Shown here in pieces: positions 1 to 7,822 of a stretch of 64,000 nt of DNA. Position numbers and translations under genes: made by a program. The stretch is from Deinococcus sonorensis KR-87 (GTDB taxonomy: Bacteria > Deinococcota > Deinococci > Deinococcales > Deinococcaceae), in NCBI RefSeq assembly GCF_040256395.1, contig NZ_CP158300.1:186001-250000 (forward strand). The letters run 5' to 3'. The notes under the pieces are model-generated. The model searched no databases and was not told where the DNA came from. It saw only the letters and a program-made list of their open reading frames with translations. How positions within the stretch are numbered: position 1 is the first letter of the stretch; each line of letters opens with the position of its first letter.

Positions 1-604
1 GGGCGTGCGGGTCCACCTGCAGGATGGCGGCGCGCTGATCGCGGAAGGCCCCGCAGTACTTCTCGGGGGTCCACGAGGGATCGCCCCGGTGCTCGGCGTA
101 CAGGTCCGGCTCGTTGCCGATCTCCCAATAACGCACCGGCAGGCCCTGGGCCAGAGTCACCCGGACCGCGGCCGCCGCGTCGGCCGGCTGGTTGTGCGAA
201 TCCGGTTTGAGCGCGAAGAGGCGGGTCTGCACCAGCAGTGGCGGTTTGCCCAACATGGTCCAGTTGCTCTTGAGCGGCACAAAGCTGGCCTCGGTCAGGT
301 CCTGCTCGTCACCCACATTTCCACCGGGAAACCGCAGCAGGCTTGGCCGCAGGACATTCAGCGCGTCACGCGCCTCCACTACCGGCATCCAGTTGCCCAG
401 GTTGTAGCCCTCCAGGCTGCCGGCCGCCAGCGGTACAGGTGGCCGGTTGGAGGCCAGTTGCACCGTGGCTGCCTCACCGAGCCCCACCACGCCCATCAGC
501 AGGGCGAGCGGCAGCCAGCGGTAGACGGCACAGACCACCCCAGAGAGGTGCGCGCTCGTTCCTTGCCGCTTCGGGAACGGCCGGGAATCCATCGAATTGT
601 TCAT
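1..604 (-). CDS. Secreted glycoside hydrolase (GH39/51/79-like), 5' part only
   Basis: The reading frame is open from an ATG at 604 down to the left edge, so about 201 N-terminal residues are visible and the C-terminus is outside the window. A hydrophobic stretch near residues 30-46 (WLPLALLMGVVGLGEAA) looks like a signal peptide, so the protein is probably secreted. Further on come LLRFPGGNVGDEQ and WEIGNEPDLY. The GNEP motif is the usual acid/base site of clan A glycosidases such as arabinofuranosidases (GH51) and GH39/GH79 enzymes, so a hemicellulose- or glycan-cleaving role is likely but the substrate is not fixed. The start is uncertain: in-frame GTG codons lie 21 and 9 bases upstream, close to a GGAGG. 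Confidence 0.72.
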   Translation of the reverse strand, partial: MNNSMDSRPFPKRQGTSAHLSGVVCAVYRWLPLALLMGVVGLGEAATVQLASNRPPVPLAAGSLEGYNLGNWMPVVEARDALNVLRPSLLRFPGGNVGDEQDLTEASFVPLKSNWTMLGKPPLLVQTRLFALKPDSHNQPADAAAAVRVTLAQGLPVRYWEIGNEPDLYAEHRGDPSWTPEKYCGAFRDQRAAILQVDPHA

Positions 605-693
605 CGGCACAGCATACCTGTTCACGCCTCCGAGACCGGGCGATTCGCACGGACAGGAAGGAGCGGCAGAACTGATCTGACGTCTGTCCCGGG

Positions 694-1125
694 TATCGGC
701 ATACTTGGGCCATTTGCGTGACGGGTATCGGCATACTTGGGCCATTCGGGGTATCGGCATACTTGGGCCGTTCCCAGCGTTTTTCCCTGCTGGCGCTCTT
801 TTTAAGGTTCACCTGAAGGTGTGGAAAACCGTCCTCAGCCCTGTATCGGCATACTTGGACCGTTTTGGGGTCCAACTATCGGCATACTTGGGCCATTTGG
901 CTCAGGAACTATCGGCATACTTGGGCCGTTCCGGCTGAACAGCCACTTATACCCTCGGCATACTTGGGCCGTGGCTATCGGCATACTTGGGCCATTTGAC
1001 CTGAAAACTATCGGCATACTTGGGCCATTTGGTCACCCGTGCATCGGCATACTTGGGCCATCTGAAGGCTGAACTATCGGTATACTTGGGCCAAATGGCC
1101 CGGAGAGTATCGGCATACTTGGGCC
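694..1125 (+). repeat. Iteron array, 12 copies of an 18-bp repeat (putative plasmid origin)
   Basis: Twelve direct repeats of TATCGGCATACTTGGGCC begin at 694, 726, 752, 844, 877, 910, 953, 976, 1009, 1042, 1075 and 1108. Most are exact. Variants are 844 (GGACC end), 953 (first two bases changed), 1042 (first base C) and 1075 (GGTATA). Most neighbouring starts are 33 bases apart. The array lies just upstream of a rep gene on the same strand and is followed by AT-rich DNA, which is the classic layout of an iteron-controlled replicon. Binding of RepA here is inferred, not shown. Confidence 0.9.
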
Positions 1126-1129
1126 GTTT

Positions 1130-1262
1130 GCAGACTTTTTCCCCGTTCTGGCGCGACTCTGCACTTTCTGCTTGTTGTTGACATTCAATATCTTTTAGAG
1201 CTTTAAAAGAAATAACAACCAAAAAAACAAAACACGGCGGATCGGGTAAACTGCAGGGCATC
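1130..1262 (+). promoter_or_regulatory. AT-rich region and putative rep promoter
   Basis: This stretch between the last iteron and rep is much richer in A and T than its surroundings, ending in long A tracts near 1216-1231, and could be the DNA unwinding element of the origin. A possible promoter is TTGACA at 1178-1183 with TTTAAA at 1202-1207 (18-base spacer). An imperfect inverted repeat, CTTTTA/TAAAAG, spans about 1192-1209 and overlaps the -10, so it could be an autoregulatory site for the initiator. Confidence 0.45.
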
Positions 1263-2681
1263 ATGCGCCGGTCCGCTTCGCCCCCGCCACCATCCAGCGC
1301 GCCGCGTGCGCTGGAACGTTTCGATGAGGCCAATGTGGCGCGGCTAGGTCTCATCAGCATTCAGGAGCGGATTCCGGACGGCCACAACAGCTGGAGTGTG
1401 GAGTTCACAGTCGAAGGGCGTCCGGCACGCCTGAGTTGCGACGCCCTGCCCAAACATGGGGGTGTGCCTCACGGCCTGGACAATGATGTGAGTCTGGCGC
1501 TGATCACGCTGTTCATGGAGGACGGCAGTCCTCAGGACGGCACCTTCAGCACCTCGGCGTATCAGATCCTCACCGTGATCGGGCTGGACACCAGCGGCCA
1601 CTATTACCGGGCGCTCAAGGAGAGTCTGGACCGGCTGACCACCGCGACCTACACGGCCAGCGAAGCGTGGCGCAAGCCGGACGGCCGCTGGACAACCGTC
1701 AAGTTCCGCTACATCGACCGGCTGGAGTACACCAGCGATGATGACCGGCTCAGTCTGACGGGGGGCAGCATCCTGCGCATCACCCTGGCCCGCGAAATCG
1801 TGCACTCCATCCGCGCCCAGCACATCAAGCCGCTTGACCTGACGTTCCTGACCAGCCTGCAGCGGCCGCTGACCCGCGCGCTGTACCGGTTGCTGGACGC
1901 TCAGCGGCGTCAGCCGGAGAGCCTGACCGTCCTGAGCATCGACACCAACATCATCGAATGGGCCAAAGCCTGCAAGATCGTGGACCTCAAACCGGCCAAG
2001 ATCAAGCGGACGCTGGACGGTGCCCATGAAGAATTGTTGCAGCGCGGGTACCTCAGGCAGGTGAGCTACACCGGGCGAGGTACCAAACAGGTGATCTCCT
2101 ACCAGTTTGCCCATGAGGTGACGAGTATTCCCGACCCGGAACTGGTCGGTCAGCTCACAGCCTTCGGGGTCACGCCCGGGATGGCCCGCTCGCTGGCCCA
2201 GCAGTACCCGGAGGAGCGACTGCTGGAACGGATCGAGCGGTTCCGGGGCATGGTCGCGCGCGGCTATTCTCCGCGCAGCCGCGCCGCCATGCTGGTGGAT
2301 GTCATTCGGGACGAAGAGGGCAAGTACGCCGATCCTGAAGGCTTTGTGACCGCCGACCAGCGCCAGCGCAGCGAACAGCAACGCCTGCAGAGTGAGCGCC
2401 TGTTACAGCAGCGACTCGATGAGGAGGACGAGCGGCGCAGCGAGCAGTACGCGGCCCTGACGCCGCAGGCCCGCGCTGAGCAGGCGCTCAAGACGGTCTC
2501 ACTGATGTTGGGACGCCGGCTGACCGTCTCGATGCTGGCCGCCCTGCGCGACCTGGTGCTGCGGGGCGAACTGGACGGAGCAGACCTGGTGAAACGCACG
2601 ACCCGCGCCGCGATGGACCTGAAGCTCGAGGACCTGTCGGCCGAGCTGACCGAACTGGTCCGCAGCCGCTACGACCTGTAG
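1263..2681 (+). CDS. repA: Plasmid replication initiator, RepA/RPA family
   Basis: A 472-residue protein that matches the replication initiator protein A type found on plasmids of Deinococcus and other bacteria. Residues about 30-290 form the conserved initiator part, with winged-helix character (for example FSTSAYQILTVIGLDTSGHYY and LTRALYRLLDAQRR). Residues about 365-410 are rich in Gln, Arg and Glu and look helical or coiled. It presumably binds the iterons directly upstream and opens the AT-rich DNA. The start ATG has no clear Shine-Dalgarno. The gene ends 7 bases from the convergent partner gene of parA, so rep and par face each other in a compact module. Confidence 0.85.
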   Translation: MRRSASPPPPSSAPRALERFDEANVARLGLISIQERIPDGHNSWSVEFTVEGRPARLSCDALPKHGGVPHGLDNDVSLALITLFMEDGSPQDGTFSTSAYQILTVIGLDTSGHYYRALKESLDRLTTATYTASEAWRKPDGRWTTVKFRYIDRLEYTSDDDRLSLTGGSILRITLAREIVHSIRAQHIKPLDLTFLTSLQRPLTRALYRLLDAQRRQPESLTVLSIDTNIIEWAKACKIVDLKPAKIKRTLDGAHEELLQRGYLRQVSYTGRGTKQVISYQFAHEVTSIPDPELVGQLTAFGVTPGMARSLAQQYPEERLLERIERFRGMVARGYSPRSRAAMLVDVIRDEEGKYADPEGFVTADQRQRSEQQRLQSERLLQQRLDEEDERRSEQYAALTPQARAEQALKTVSLMLGRRLTVSMLAALRDLVLRGELDGADLVKRTTRAAMDLKLEDLSAELTELVRSRYDL

Positions 2682-2688
2682 CAGGCAC

Positions 2689-3057
2689 TCAGCCGCTGCG
2701 GCGTTCGCGGCGCACGGCCCGCAGTTCTTCGAGCCAGCGCTCCTGGCTGTCCTGATCGCGCAGCACCACCCGCATGGCGGCCTCGAGCGCCTCGTCCACA
2801 TTGATGCGCGTGAGCTTCAGCTGATCTGCCGCGTCCAGAAGGGCGCGGGTCAGTTCCCGGTGGAGGCTGAGGGGGACCCGACCGGCCAGAGTCTTGACCT
2901 CTCCGCGAGGAGCGACGTCCTCCTGAATCGTCGGCTGCCCCTTGCCGGCGCTGAGAGGGGCCTCTGAGGGCTCGGGAACCGGTGGGGTGGGGTCTAGGGG
3001 CTGTTCACTCTGCCGGGCCGCCCTGAGGCTGGCAAGGGCGTTTTTTACATCGTTCAC
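2689..3057 (-). CDS. Small ParA partner, putative centromere-binding protein
   Basis: A 122-residue protein starting at GTG with a good AGGAGG site 6 bases upstream. It overlaps the parA stop by 4 bases (GTGA), so the two are translated together. Residues 1-55 are Pro/Glu/Ser-rich and probably disordered. Residues about 58-105 (VPLSLHRELTRALLDAADQ and following helices) could fold as a ribbon-helix-helix DNA-binding unit. In small type Ib partition systems such a protein binds the centromere and represses the par operon. The position after parA supports this, but no strong family match was recognised, so the role is inferred. Confidence 0.6.
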   Translation of the reverse strand: MNDVKNALASLRAARQSEQPLDPTPPVPEPSEAPLSAGKGQPTIQEDVAPRGEVKTLAGRVPLSLHRELTRALLDAADQLKLTRINVDEALEAAMRVVLRDQDSQERWLEELRAVRRERRSG

Positions 3058-3698
3058 GCTGAACCTCCTGCAATCCGGCTGATGAGTTCGGTGGTGGCGG
3101 TCTGGTAGTCACGCCAGCACCGCTGTGCCACGTCACCCCGGATGTCCCGCACCAGCAGTGCTGCGTTGGACGCGTCGCGGAAGGCCTCGCTGATCCGGAT
3201 GCTGGCGCGCATCACCGGTACGCCCAGTTCACTCAGCCCTTTCCGGGCGTTGAGATCCTTCATGCCGCCGGGGCGCACCATGGTCAGCAGCGCGGTGTAG
3301 CGGGCCGTGTCAATGCCGCCCGCCCTGAGCACCTCGGCCGTCTGGGCAGCGCCATCCAGTCCGTTGATGTCCGGGCTTGTGGGCAGGAGCACGAGGTCGC
3401 TGGTCTGGGCATATTCGATCAGCTTGCCGTTCTCCACACCACCTTCGGTATCGAGCACCACGGCGTCATACATGCTGACGCCCCGGGCCAGCGCGGTAAT
3501 AGGAATGACCGGGTACGGGAGGTGTCCGCCTCTGGCCCAGGCGGTGGCTGTGCGGATCCGGTCTCCGTCTGCCAGAACGACACGCTGGCCAGCCAGTGCC
3601 AGATGGGCGGCCAAGTGAACGGCAGAGGTGGTCTTCCCCACTCCCCCTTTAAGACTGGCCACGCTGATCACCAGTGGCCCCGTAGTTGGCGTGCTCAT
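3054..3698 (-). CDS. parA: ParA-type partition ATPase
   Basis: A Walker-type ATPase of about 214 residues that segregates the replicon with its partner protein. The deviant Walker A KGGVGKTT is near residue 17, the A' segment reads VVLADGD, and Walker B is AVVLDTEGG. There is no N-terminal helix-turn-helix, so it is the short ParA/Soj-like form. An ATG at 3698 was chosen. A TTG nine codons upstream is also in frame but lies inside the promoter-like DNA. A TAGTAT box ends 10 bases before the ATG, so the leader would be very short. A TTGTACACATGT site overlaps this promoter and could mediate autoregulation by the partner protein. Confidence 0.85.
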   Translation of the reverse strand: MSTPTTGPLVISVASLKGGVGKTTSAVHLAAHLALAGQRVVLADGDRIRTATAWARGGHLPYPVIPITALARGVSMYDAVVLDTEGGVENGKLIEYAQTSDLVLLPTSPDINGLDGAAQTAEVLRAGGIDTARYTALLTMVRPGGMKDLNARKGLSELGVPVMRASIRISEAFRDASNAALLVRDIRGDVAQRCWRDYQTATTELISRIAGGSA

Positions 3699-3710
3699 CG
3701 GAGCAACGAT

Positions 3711-3800
3711 ACTACATGTGTACAAAAATGTAAATTAAAACATTTGCACACATGTGTACAATTTTGACTGATTACATACCCACAAAGGTGTACACCCAGT
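3711..3800. promoter_or_regulatory. parA/ADH divergent region with three GTGTACA sites
   Basis: The divergent control region between parA and the dehydrogenase holds GTGTACA at 3718-3724 and 3754-3760, each within a longer ACATGTGTACA, and a perfect palindrome GGTGTACACC at 3787-3796. The DNA between is AT-rich. The first site overlaps the likely parA promoter. These could be centromere (parS) and operator sites for the ParA partner, or sites for an unlinked regulator of the dehydrogenase gene. Confidence 0.5.
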
Positions 3801-3925
3801 ATCCTCAAATCGTAACGCCGCCATCACACCTACCCTTCACTTGAGGATGGAGTCACGGCAGGCTCACCTGGGCTGCTTAGCCTCGGTGCAGCCGCGTGCC
3901 GATCTGGGCACGCTGGGGAGGGTAC

Positions 3926-5137
3926 ATGAAAGCAGTGGTCTGGCAGGCTGTAGGAGATATTCGACTTCAGGACGTTCCGGAACCCGAGCTGCAGGAGCCG
4001 ACCGACGCCATCGTGCGGCTGACGGCCAGCGCCATCTGCGGCACCGACCTGCATTTCATCCGGGGCACCATGAGCGACATGGTGCCGGGCACCATCCTTG
4101 GGCACGAGGGTGTGGGGGTGGTGGAGAAAGTGGGAAGCGAGGTGCGGAATTTCCAGCCGGGCGACCGGGTGGTCATTCCGTCCACCATCTCCTGCGGTGT
4201 CTGTCTGCCTTGCCGTGAGGGCAACACCGCACAGTGCGACAATGCCAATCCGAATGGACCGACCGCCGGCACCGCGTTCTACGGCGGCCCCAAGGACTCA
4301 GGCCCCTTCAACGGGCTGCAGGCGGAAAAGGCGCGCATTGCCTACGCCCACAGCAGCCTGGTGCGCTTGCCCGACACCGTCAGTGACGACCAGGCGCTCC
4401 TCCTGTCTGACATCTTTCCGACCGCGTACTTTGGCGCTGATCTGGCCGGTGTGCGCGTGGGCAGCAGCGTGGCCATCTTCGGGTGCGGCCCGGTGGGGCA
4501 GTTCGCGATCATCAGCGCGCGGCTGATGGGGGCGACCCGCATCATTGCGGTGGACCGGGTGCCGGACCGGCTGGAGATGGCTCGGCAGAACGGAGCCGAG
4601 GTCATCAACTTCGAGGAAGAGGATCCGGTTGCCGTGATTCAGCAGCTCACAGACAAGCACGGCGTGGACTGCGTCATCGATGTGGTGGGGGTGGACGCCC
4701 AGCACGCCCATACCGGCCCGGCAAAACCGGATGCCGAGGAGGAGCAGCAGGATCAGGAGACGGTCCAGAAGACTGCCCCGGACGCCGATCCGCATGACGG
4801 TCATTGGGTTCCGGGCGACGCCCCGACTCAGGTGCTTCAGTGGAGCCTGGAAGTGGTCAAGAAGGGCGGCCAGATTGGCATTATCGGGGTGTACCCTCCC
4901 AACCTGAACACCTACCCGATCGGGAAGGCCATGAACAAGAACGTGACCCTGCGGATGGGCAACTGCAACCACCGCGCGTACATCCCGCGCCTGGTGGATC
5001 TTGTGGCCTCAGGTGTGGTGGATCCGACCCGCGTGCTGACCCGGCAGGAACCGCTGACGGACGTGATCTCGGCGTACGAGGCGTTTGATCAGCGTCAGCC
5101 GGGCTGGATCAAGGTCGAACTCGAGCCTGCTCAGTAA
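3926..5137 (+). CDS. Zinc-dependent alcohol dehydrogenase, formaldehyde dehydrogenase-like
   Basis: A 403-residue medium-chain dehydrogenase that oxidises an alcohol or aldehyde adduct with NAD(P). Catalytic zinc motifs CGTDLH and GHE are near residues 39-66. The structural zinc loop CGVCLPCREGNTAQC follows, and the Rossmann motif GCGPVGQ is near residue 189. Residues about 260-300 form an acidic, polar insertion of the kind seen in glutathione-independent formaldehyde dehydrogenases, which suggests that subgroup. ATG 3926 is preceded by GGGAGGG at a good distance, so an upstream in-frame ATG at 3896 is not needed. The gene stands alone and ends at a hairpin terminator. Confidence 0.85.
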   Translation: MKAVVWQAVGDIRLQDVPEPELQEPTDAIVRLTASAICGTDLHFIRGTMSDMVPGTILGHEGVGVVEKVGSEVRNFQPGDRVVIPSTISCGVCLPCREGNTAQCDNANPNGPTAGTAFYGGPKDSGPFNGLQAEKARIAYAHSSLVRLPDTVSDDQALLLSDIFPTAYFGADLAGVRVGSSVAIFGCGPVGQFAIISARLMGATRIIAVDRVPDRLEMARQNGAEVINFEEEDPVAVIQQLTDKHGVDCVIDVVGVDAQHAHTGPAKPDAEEEQQDQETVQKTAPDADPHDGHWVPGDAPTQVLQWSLEVVKKGGQIGIIGVYPPNLNTYPIGKAMNKNVTLRMGNCNHRAYIPRLVDLVASGVVDPTRVLTRQEPLTDVISAYEAFDQRQPGWIKVELEPAQ

Positions 5138-5147
5138 CGAGTGAAGT

Positions 5148-5210
5148 GTGTACAGCCCCGCGTGTACACGGGGCTGTTTCATCGTGTACAAATTTACAAA
5201 CATGTACACA
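5148..5210. promoter_or_regulatory. Cluster of four TGTACA-containing sites
   Basis: GTGTACA at 5148-5154, the palindrome CGTGTACACG at 5161-5170, GTGTACA at 5184-5190 and TGTACACA at 5203-5210 lie within 63 bases. They match the sites upstream of parA. The second sits in the loop of the dehydrogenase terminator hairpin. A centromere-like array or operator cluster is possible. Confidence 0.4.
5153..5180 (+). terminator. Terminator after the dehydrogenase gene
   Basis: CAGCCCCG at 5153-5160 pairs perfectly with CGGGGCTG at 5169-5176 around an 8-base loop, followed by TTTC. It starts 15 bases after the dehydrogenase stop codon and lies before the converging isomerase gene. Confidence 0.75.
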
Positions 5211-5227
5211 TATTCGCATGTTTGTCC

Positions 5228-6670
5228 TTAACAGATCTGCACCACGTCCAGTTCCAGCAGAGCTCCGAGCTTCTGCAGGTGACTGGCCAGGTGCCCCACG
5301 CCGATGGCACAGTGGTGCGCCGGTCCCCGGGCATTCCAGTCCTCGACGAATTTCCGTGCGCCGGTCGGAAAGCGGTAGCGGCTGTTGGTATTGCCGATCT
5401 CCAGCGTCGGACCTGGGACGCTCTCGCCCTCAGCCACCAGGAGCCGCACCTGGCTGGCCCGCTCCACCACCGAGAGCAGGGTGACCGGACCGTGCTGCAC
5501 ACTCATCTCCACGCTCAGCCCCCGGCCCACCTTGCCGTGATACACCTGCAGCGGCCTCACCTTGGTCCGGCCCTGGGCGATGCGGGGATGGCCGGGGCCA
5601 TCGTGGCCCATCAGCACCACGTCGTCTTGGAGGTCCAGGGCGTAGTACTCGGTGAACGAGCCACCCGCCCCAAAACTGTCCATGATCTTCATGGCCTGCG
5701 CGTTCTTGACCTCGTACTCGCCGGCCACCGGCACCCCCTGGGCGGTGAGGCGCGAGCAGCCCAGGATCACGCTGCTGATCACGTCCTCGTTCTCACTGCC
5801 GGGCGCGCCTTCGGCGTAATAGGCCAGCGAGCCCAGCTGATGCCGCGCCACCAGCCGGTCCAGCGCCACGCTGGTGCGGGCCGCCCGTTCCAGCTCCTGC
5901 GGGTCACAGTCCAGCTGCACCTCGAACTCATCGTGGAAGTCCTGCACCCGGGCTGCCGCCTCCGCTGCCGTCACCTCGCGCCGCAGCTGGGCCAGCTCGT
6001 CCACCTCCATGATCTCGATGTGTCCTCCGAAGCTGATCGCCTGCAGCGTCAGGTCGCTGTAGATGTCCAGCATGCCGTTGTAGTACCGGCCCATCACGCC
6101 CAGCCGGTTGTGCCTCATGATGTGGGCCACCCGCGCCGCCTCGATCCAGCCGTCGACCTCCTGCCAGACGTGCGGGTCGCCGTGCAGCACCCCCGTCACC
6201 TGATGAAAAGGCAGGCGCGCCCGTCGGAACACGTTGGCGATCTCCGGGACCGGACACGCCGCGCAGTAGGCGAGCCACTCGCCGGTCATGCGGGTGCGGT
6301 CGCCCAGCGCGTTGAAACGGGCATAGTCAATGGCCGCCTCCGGTTGCAGGTTCAGGATGATCACTGGCACCCCGGCCCGCTGCACCACCGGCAGCACGGT
6401 GCTGGACACGGCGTAGGTGGTGACGTACAGGAAGATCAGGTCCACGTCGGCCCGGCGGAAGTCATGGCCCGCCTGCATGGCCTTCTGCGGGGTATCGATC
6501 AGGCCCAGGTTGACGATCTCCACGCCCGGCCGGGCCAGCCGCTGTTCCACCTCGGTCACGTAGCCCTTCAGGCGCTCCTCCAGGCCCTCGAACTGTGGCC
6601 AGTAGGTGTCCAGCCCGATGCCGAACAGGCCAATGCGGAACGGGTAGGTGGTGTGAGCCGGCTGGGTCAT
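5228..6670 (-). CDS. L-arabinose/L-fucose isomerase family protein
   Basis: A 480-residue protein of the aldose-ketose isomerase superfamily that includes AraA and FucI. Segments that line up with the AraA metal and catalytic residues are visible: AGEYEVKNA, GGSFTEYY, LMGHDGPGHP and the GPAHHCAIG block near the C-terminus. The enzyme would interconvert an aldose and its ketose with a divalent metal. It is the last gene of the rhamnose transport operon, after the binding protein, while a true rhamnose isomerase lies in the divergent operon. It may therefore handle a second deoxy sugar or pentose. Start ATG 6670 has AAGGAGG 7 bases upstream. The exact substrate cannot be read from sequence. Confidence 0.75.
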   Translation of the reverse strand: MTQPAHTTYPFRIGLFGIGLDTYWPQFEGLEERLKGYVTEVEQRLARPGVEIVNLGLIDTPQKAMQAGHDFRRADVDLIFLYVTTYAVSSTVLPVVQRAGVPVIILNLQPEAAIDYARFNALGDRTRMTGEWLAYCAACPVPEIANVFRRARLPFHQVTGVLHGDPHVWQEVDGWIEAARVAHIMRHNRLGVMGRYYNGMLDIYSDLTLQAISFGGHIEIMEVDELAQLRREVTAAEAAARVQDFHDEFEVQLDCDPQELERAARTSVALDRLVARHQLGSLAYYAEGAPGSENEDVISSVILGCSRLTAQGVPVAGEYEVKNAQAMKIMDSFGAGGSFTEYYALDLQDDVVLMGHDGPGHPRIAQGRTKVRPLQVYHGKVGRGLSVEMSVQHGPVTLLSVVERASQVRLLVAEGESVPGPTLEIGNTNSRYRFPTGARKFVEDWNARGPAHHCAIGVGHLASHLQKLGALLELDVVQIC

Positions 6671-6697
6671 GGATGTGCCTCCTTGAAGTGAATAGAC

Positions 6698-6733
6698 GCA
6701 GGCCCGCCCGGACAGCACACGGGACGGGCCTGC
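6698..6733 (-). terminator. Hairpin between binding protein and isomerase genes
   Basis: GCAGGCCCG at 6698-6706 pairs with CGGGCCTGC at 6725-6733. There is no T run. Such a stem after a binding-protein gene usually protects its mRNA or partly terminates, raising the binding protein relative to the downstream gene. Confidence 0.5.
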
Positions 6734-6761
6734 CGGCAGGGGCGAGCAGCGCCCCGCGGCT

Positions 6762-7763
6762 TCAGAAGTTGAACTTGTCGATGTTGGCCTTGTCGAAGGT
6801 GGTGGGCGGGCCTAGCACCACCTCGCCGTTCTTGCCGACCGTGTACTTGCCGAGCTTGCCGGCGGTGAAGGTGTCGCCCTCCTTGCCGGTGATCTGATTG
6901 CTGGCCAGCGCGGCGGCGGCGTAGGCGGCCAGGTAGCCCAGGTCGGCGGGGTTCCACAGCTGGAAGGCCGTGACGGTGCCGTCCTTGACGAACTGGCGCA
7001 TCTGGTTGGGGGTGCCTAGGCCGGTCAGCACCACCTTGCCCTTGCTGGGGCTGGTGCTGAGGTACCGCGCGCCGGCCGAGATGCCCACCGTGGTGGGCGA
7101 GATCACGCCCTTCAGGTTCGGGTACGCCTGGATCAGGCCCTGCATTTCGGTGAACGACTTCTGGTCGTCGTCGTTGCCGTAGGCGATCTTTACCAGCCGC
7201 ATGTTCTTGTACTTGGGCAGCTTCAGCTCCTCCTGCATCCACTTGATCCAGGTGTTCTGGTTGGTGGCGTTGGGGGTGGCCGAGAGGATGGCGATGTCGC
7301 CGGTGTAGTTGATCAGCTTGCCGAGCAGCTGCACCTGGGCCCGGCCGATGCCCTCCGAGTTGGCCTGGTTGATGAAGATGTTGCGGCCCTCGGGCGCGGT
7401 GTCCGAGTCGAAGGTCACGACCTTCGTGCCGCCCTGCATGGCCCGCTTCAGGTACGGCACCAGAGCGTTGGCGTCGTTGGCGGCGATCACGATGGCGTCC
7501 TGCTTCTGGGCGATCAGGGTGTTGATGTAGCTGACCTGACTGCTGGCCCCGGCGTCGGACGGCCCCACCGCCTTGCCCACGCCCCCGAATTCCTTGATGG
7601 CGGCCAGGCCCCCGTTGTCGGCGATCACCTCGTAGGGATTGTTGATCTGCTTGGGCAGAAAGGCGATCTTCAGGCCCTTCTTAAGGGCCGGCTGGGCCAG
7701 GGCCACAGCCCCGATGCCGAGCGTGACGGTGAGGGCGGACAGAGCGAATGCGCGGTGCTTCAT
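6762..7763 (-). CDS. rhaS: Rhamnose ABC transporter, periplasmic binding protein
   Basis: A 333-residue sugar-binding protein of the ribose/rhamnose type. Residues 1-22 are a signal peptide (ALSALTVTLGIGAVALA, cleavage before QP). The mature part starts KKGLKIAFLPKQINNPYEV, typical of the RhaS branch. It captures the sugar and delivers it to the two permeases. GGAGG lies 6 bases before ATG 7763. Upstream in the operon are the mutarotase, ATPase and two permeases; 59 bases separate it from the second permease. Assignment to rhamnose rests on both sequence style and the neighbouring rhamnose genes. Confidence 0.88.
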   Translation of the reverse strand: MKHRAFALSALTVTLGIGAVALAQPALKKGLKIAFLPKQINNPYEVIADNGGLAAIKEFGGVGKAVGPSDAGASSQVSYINTLIAQKQDAIVIAANDANALVPYLKRAMQGGTKVVTFDSDTAPEGRNIFINQANSEGIGRAQVQLLGKLINYTGDIAILSATPNATNQNTWIKWMQEELKLPKYKNMRLVKIAYGNDDDQKSFTEMQGLIQAYPNLKGVISPTTVGISAGARYLSTSPSKGKVVLTGLGTPNQMRQFVKDGTVTAFQLWNPADLGYLAAYAAAALASNQITGKEGDTFTAGKLGKYTVGKNGEVVLGPPTTFDKANIDKFNF

Positions 7764-7822
7764 AGGAACCTCCAGGGACAGGAGAAGGACGGGCAGGAGA
7801 GCGGGGGAGAGGGCGCGGCAGG

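Noticed and set aside
694..1125. Regular repeats that could be read as a CRISPR array
   Set aside because: The repeats are 18 bases with mostly 15-base gaps and some 5-74 base gaps, have no cas genes nearby and lie directly before a rep gene. Iterons explain them better.
705..1360. Open frames running through the repeats on both strands
   Set aside because: They only translate the repeat unit (IGILGPF or GPSMPI again and again) and have no ribosome site.
5141..6691. 516-residue open frame on the plus strand
   Set aside because: It is the shadow of the isomerase gene on the minus strand; it is His/Arg/Gln-rich and has no family look. Frames of this kind are common opposite GC-rich genes.
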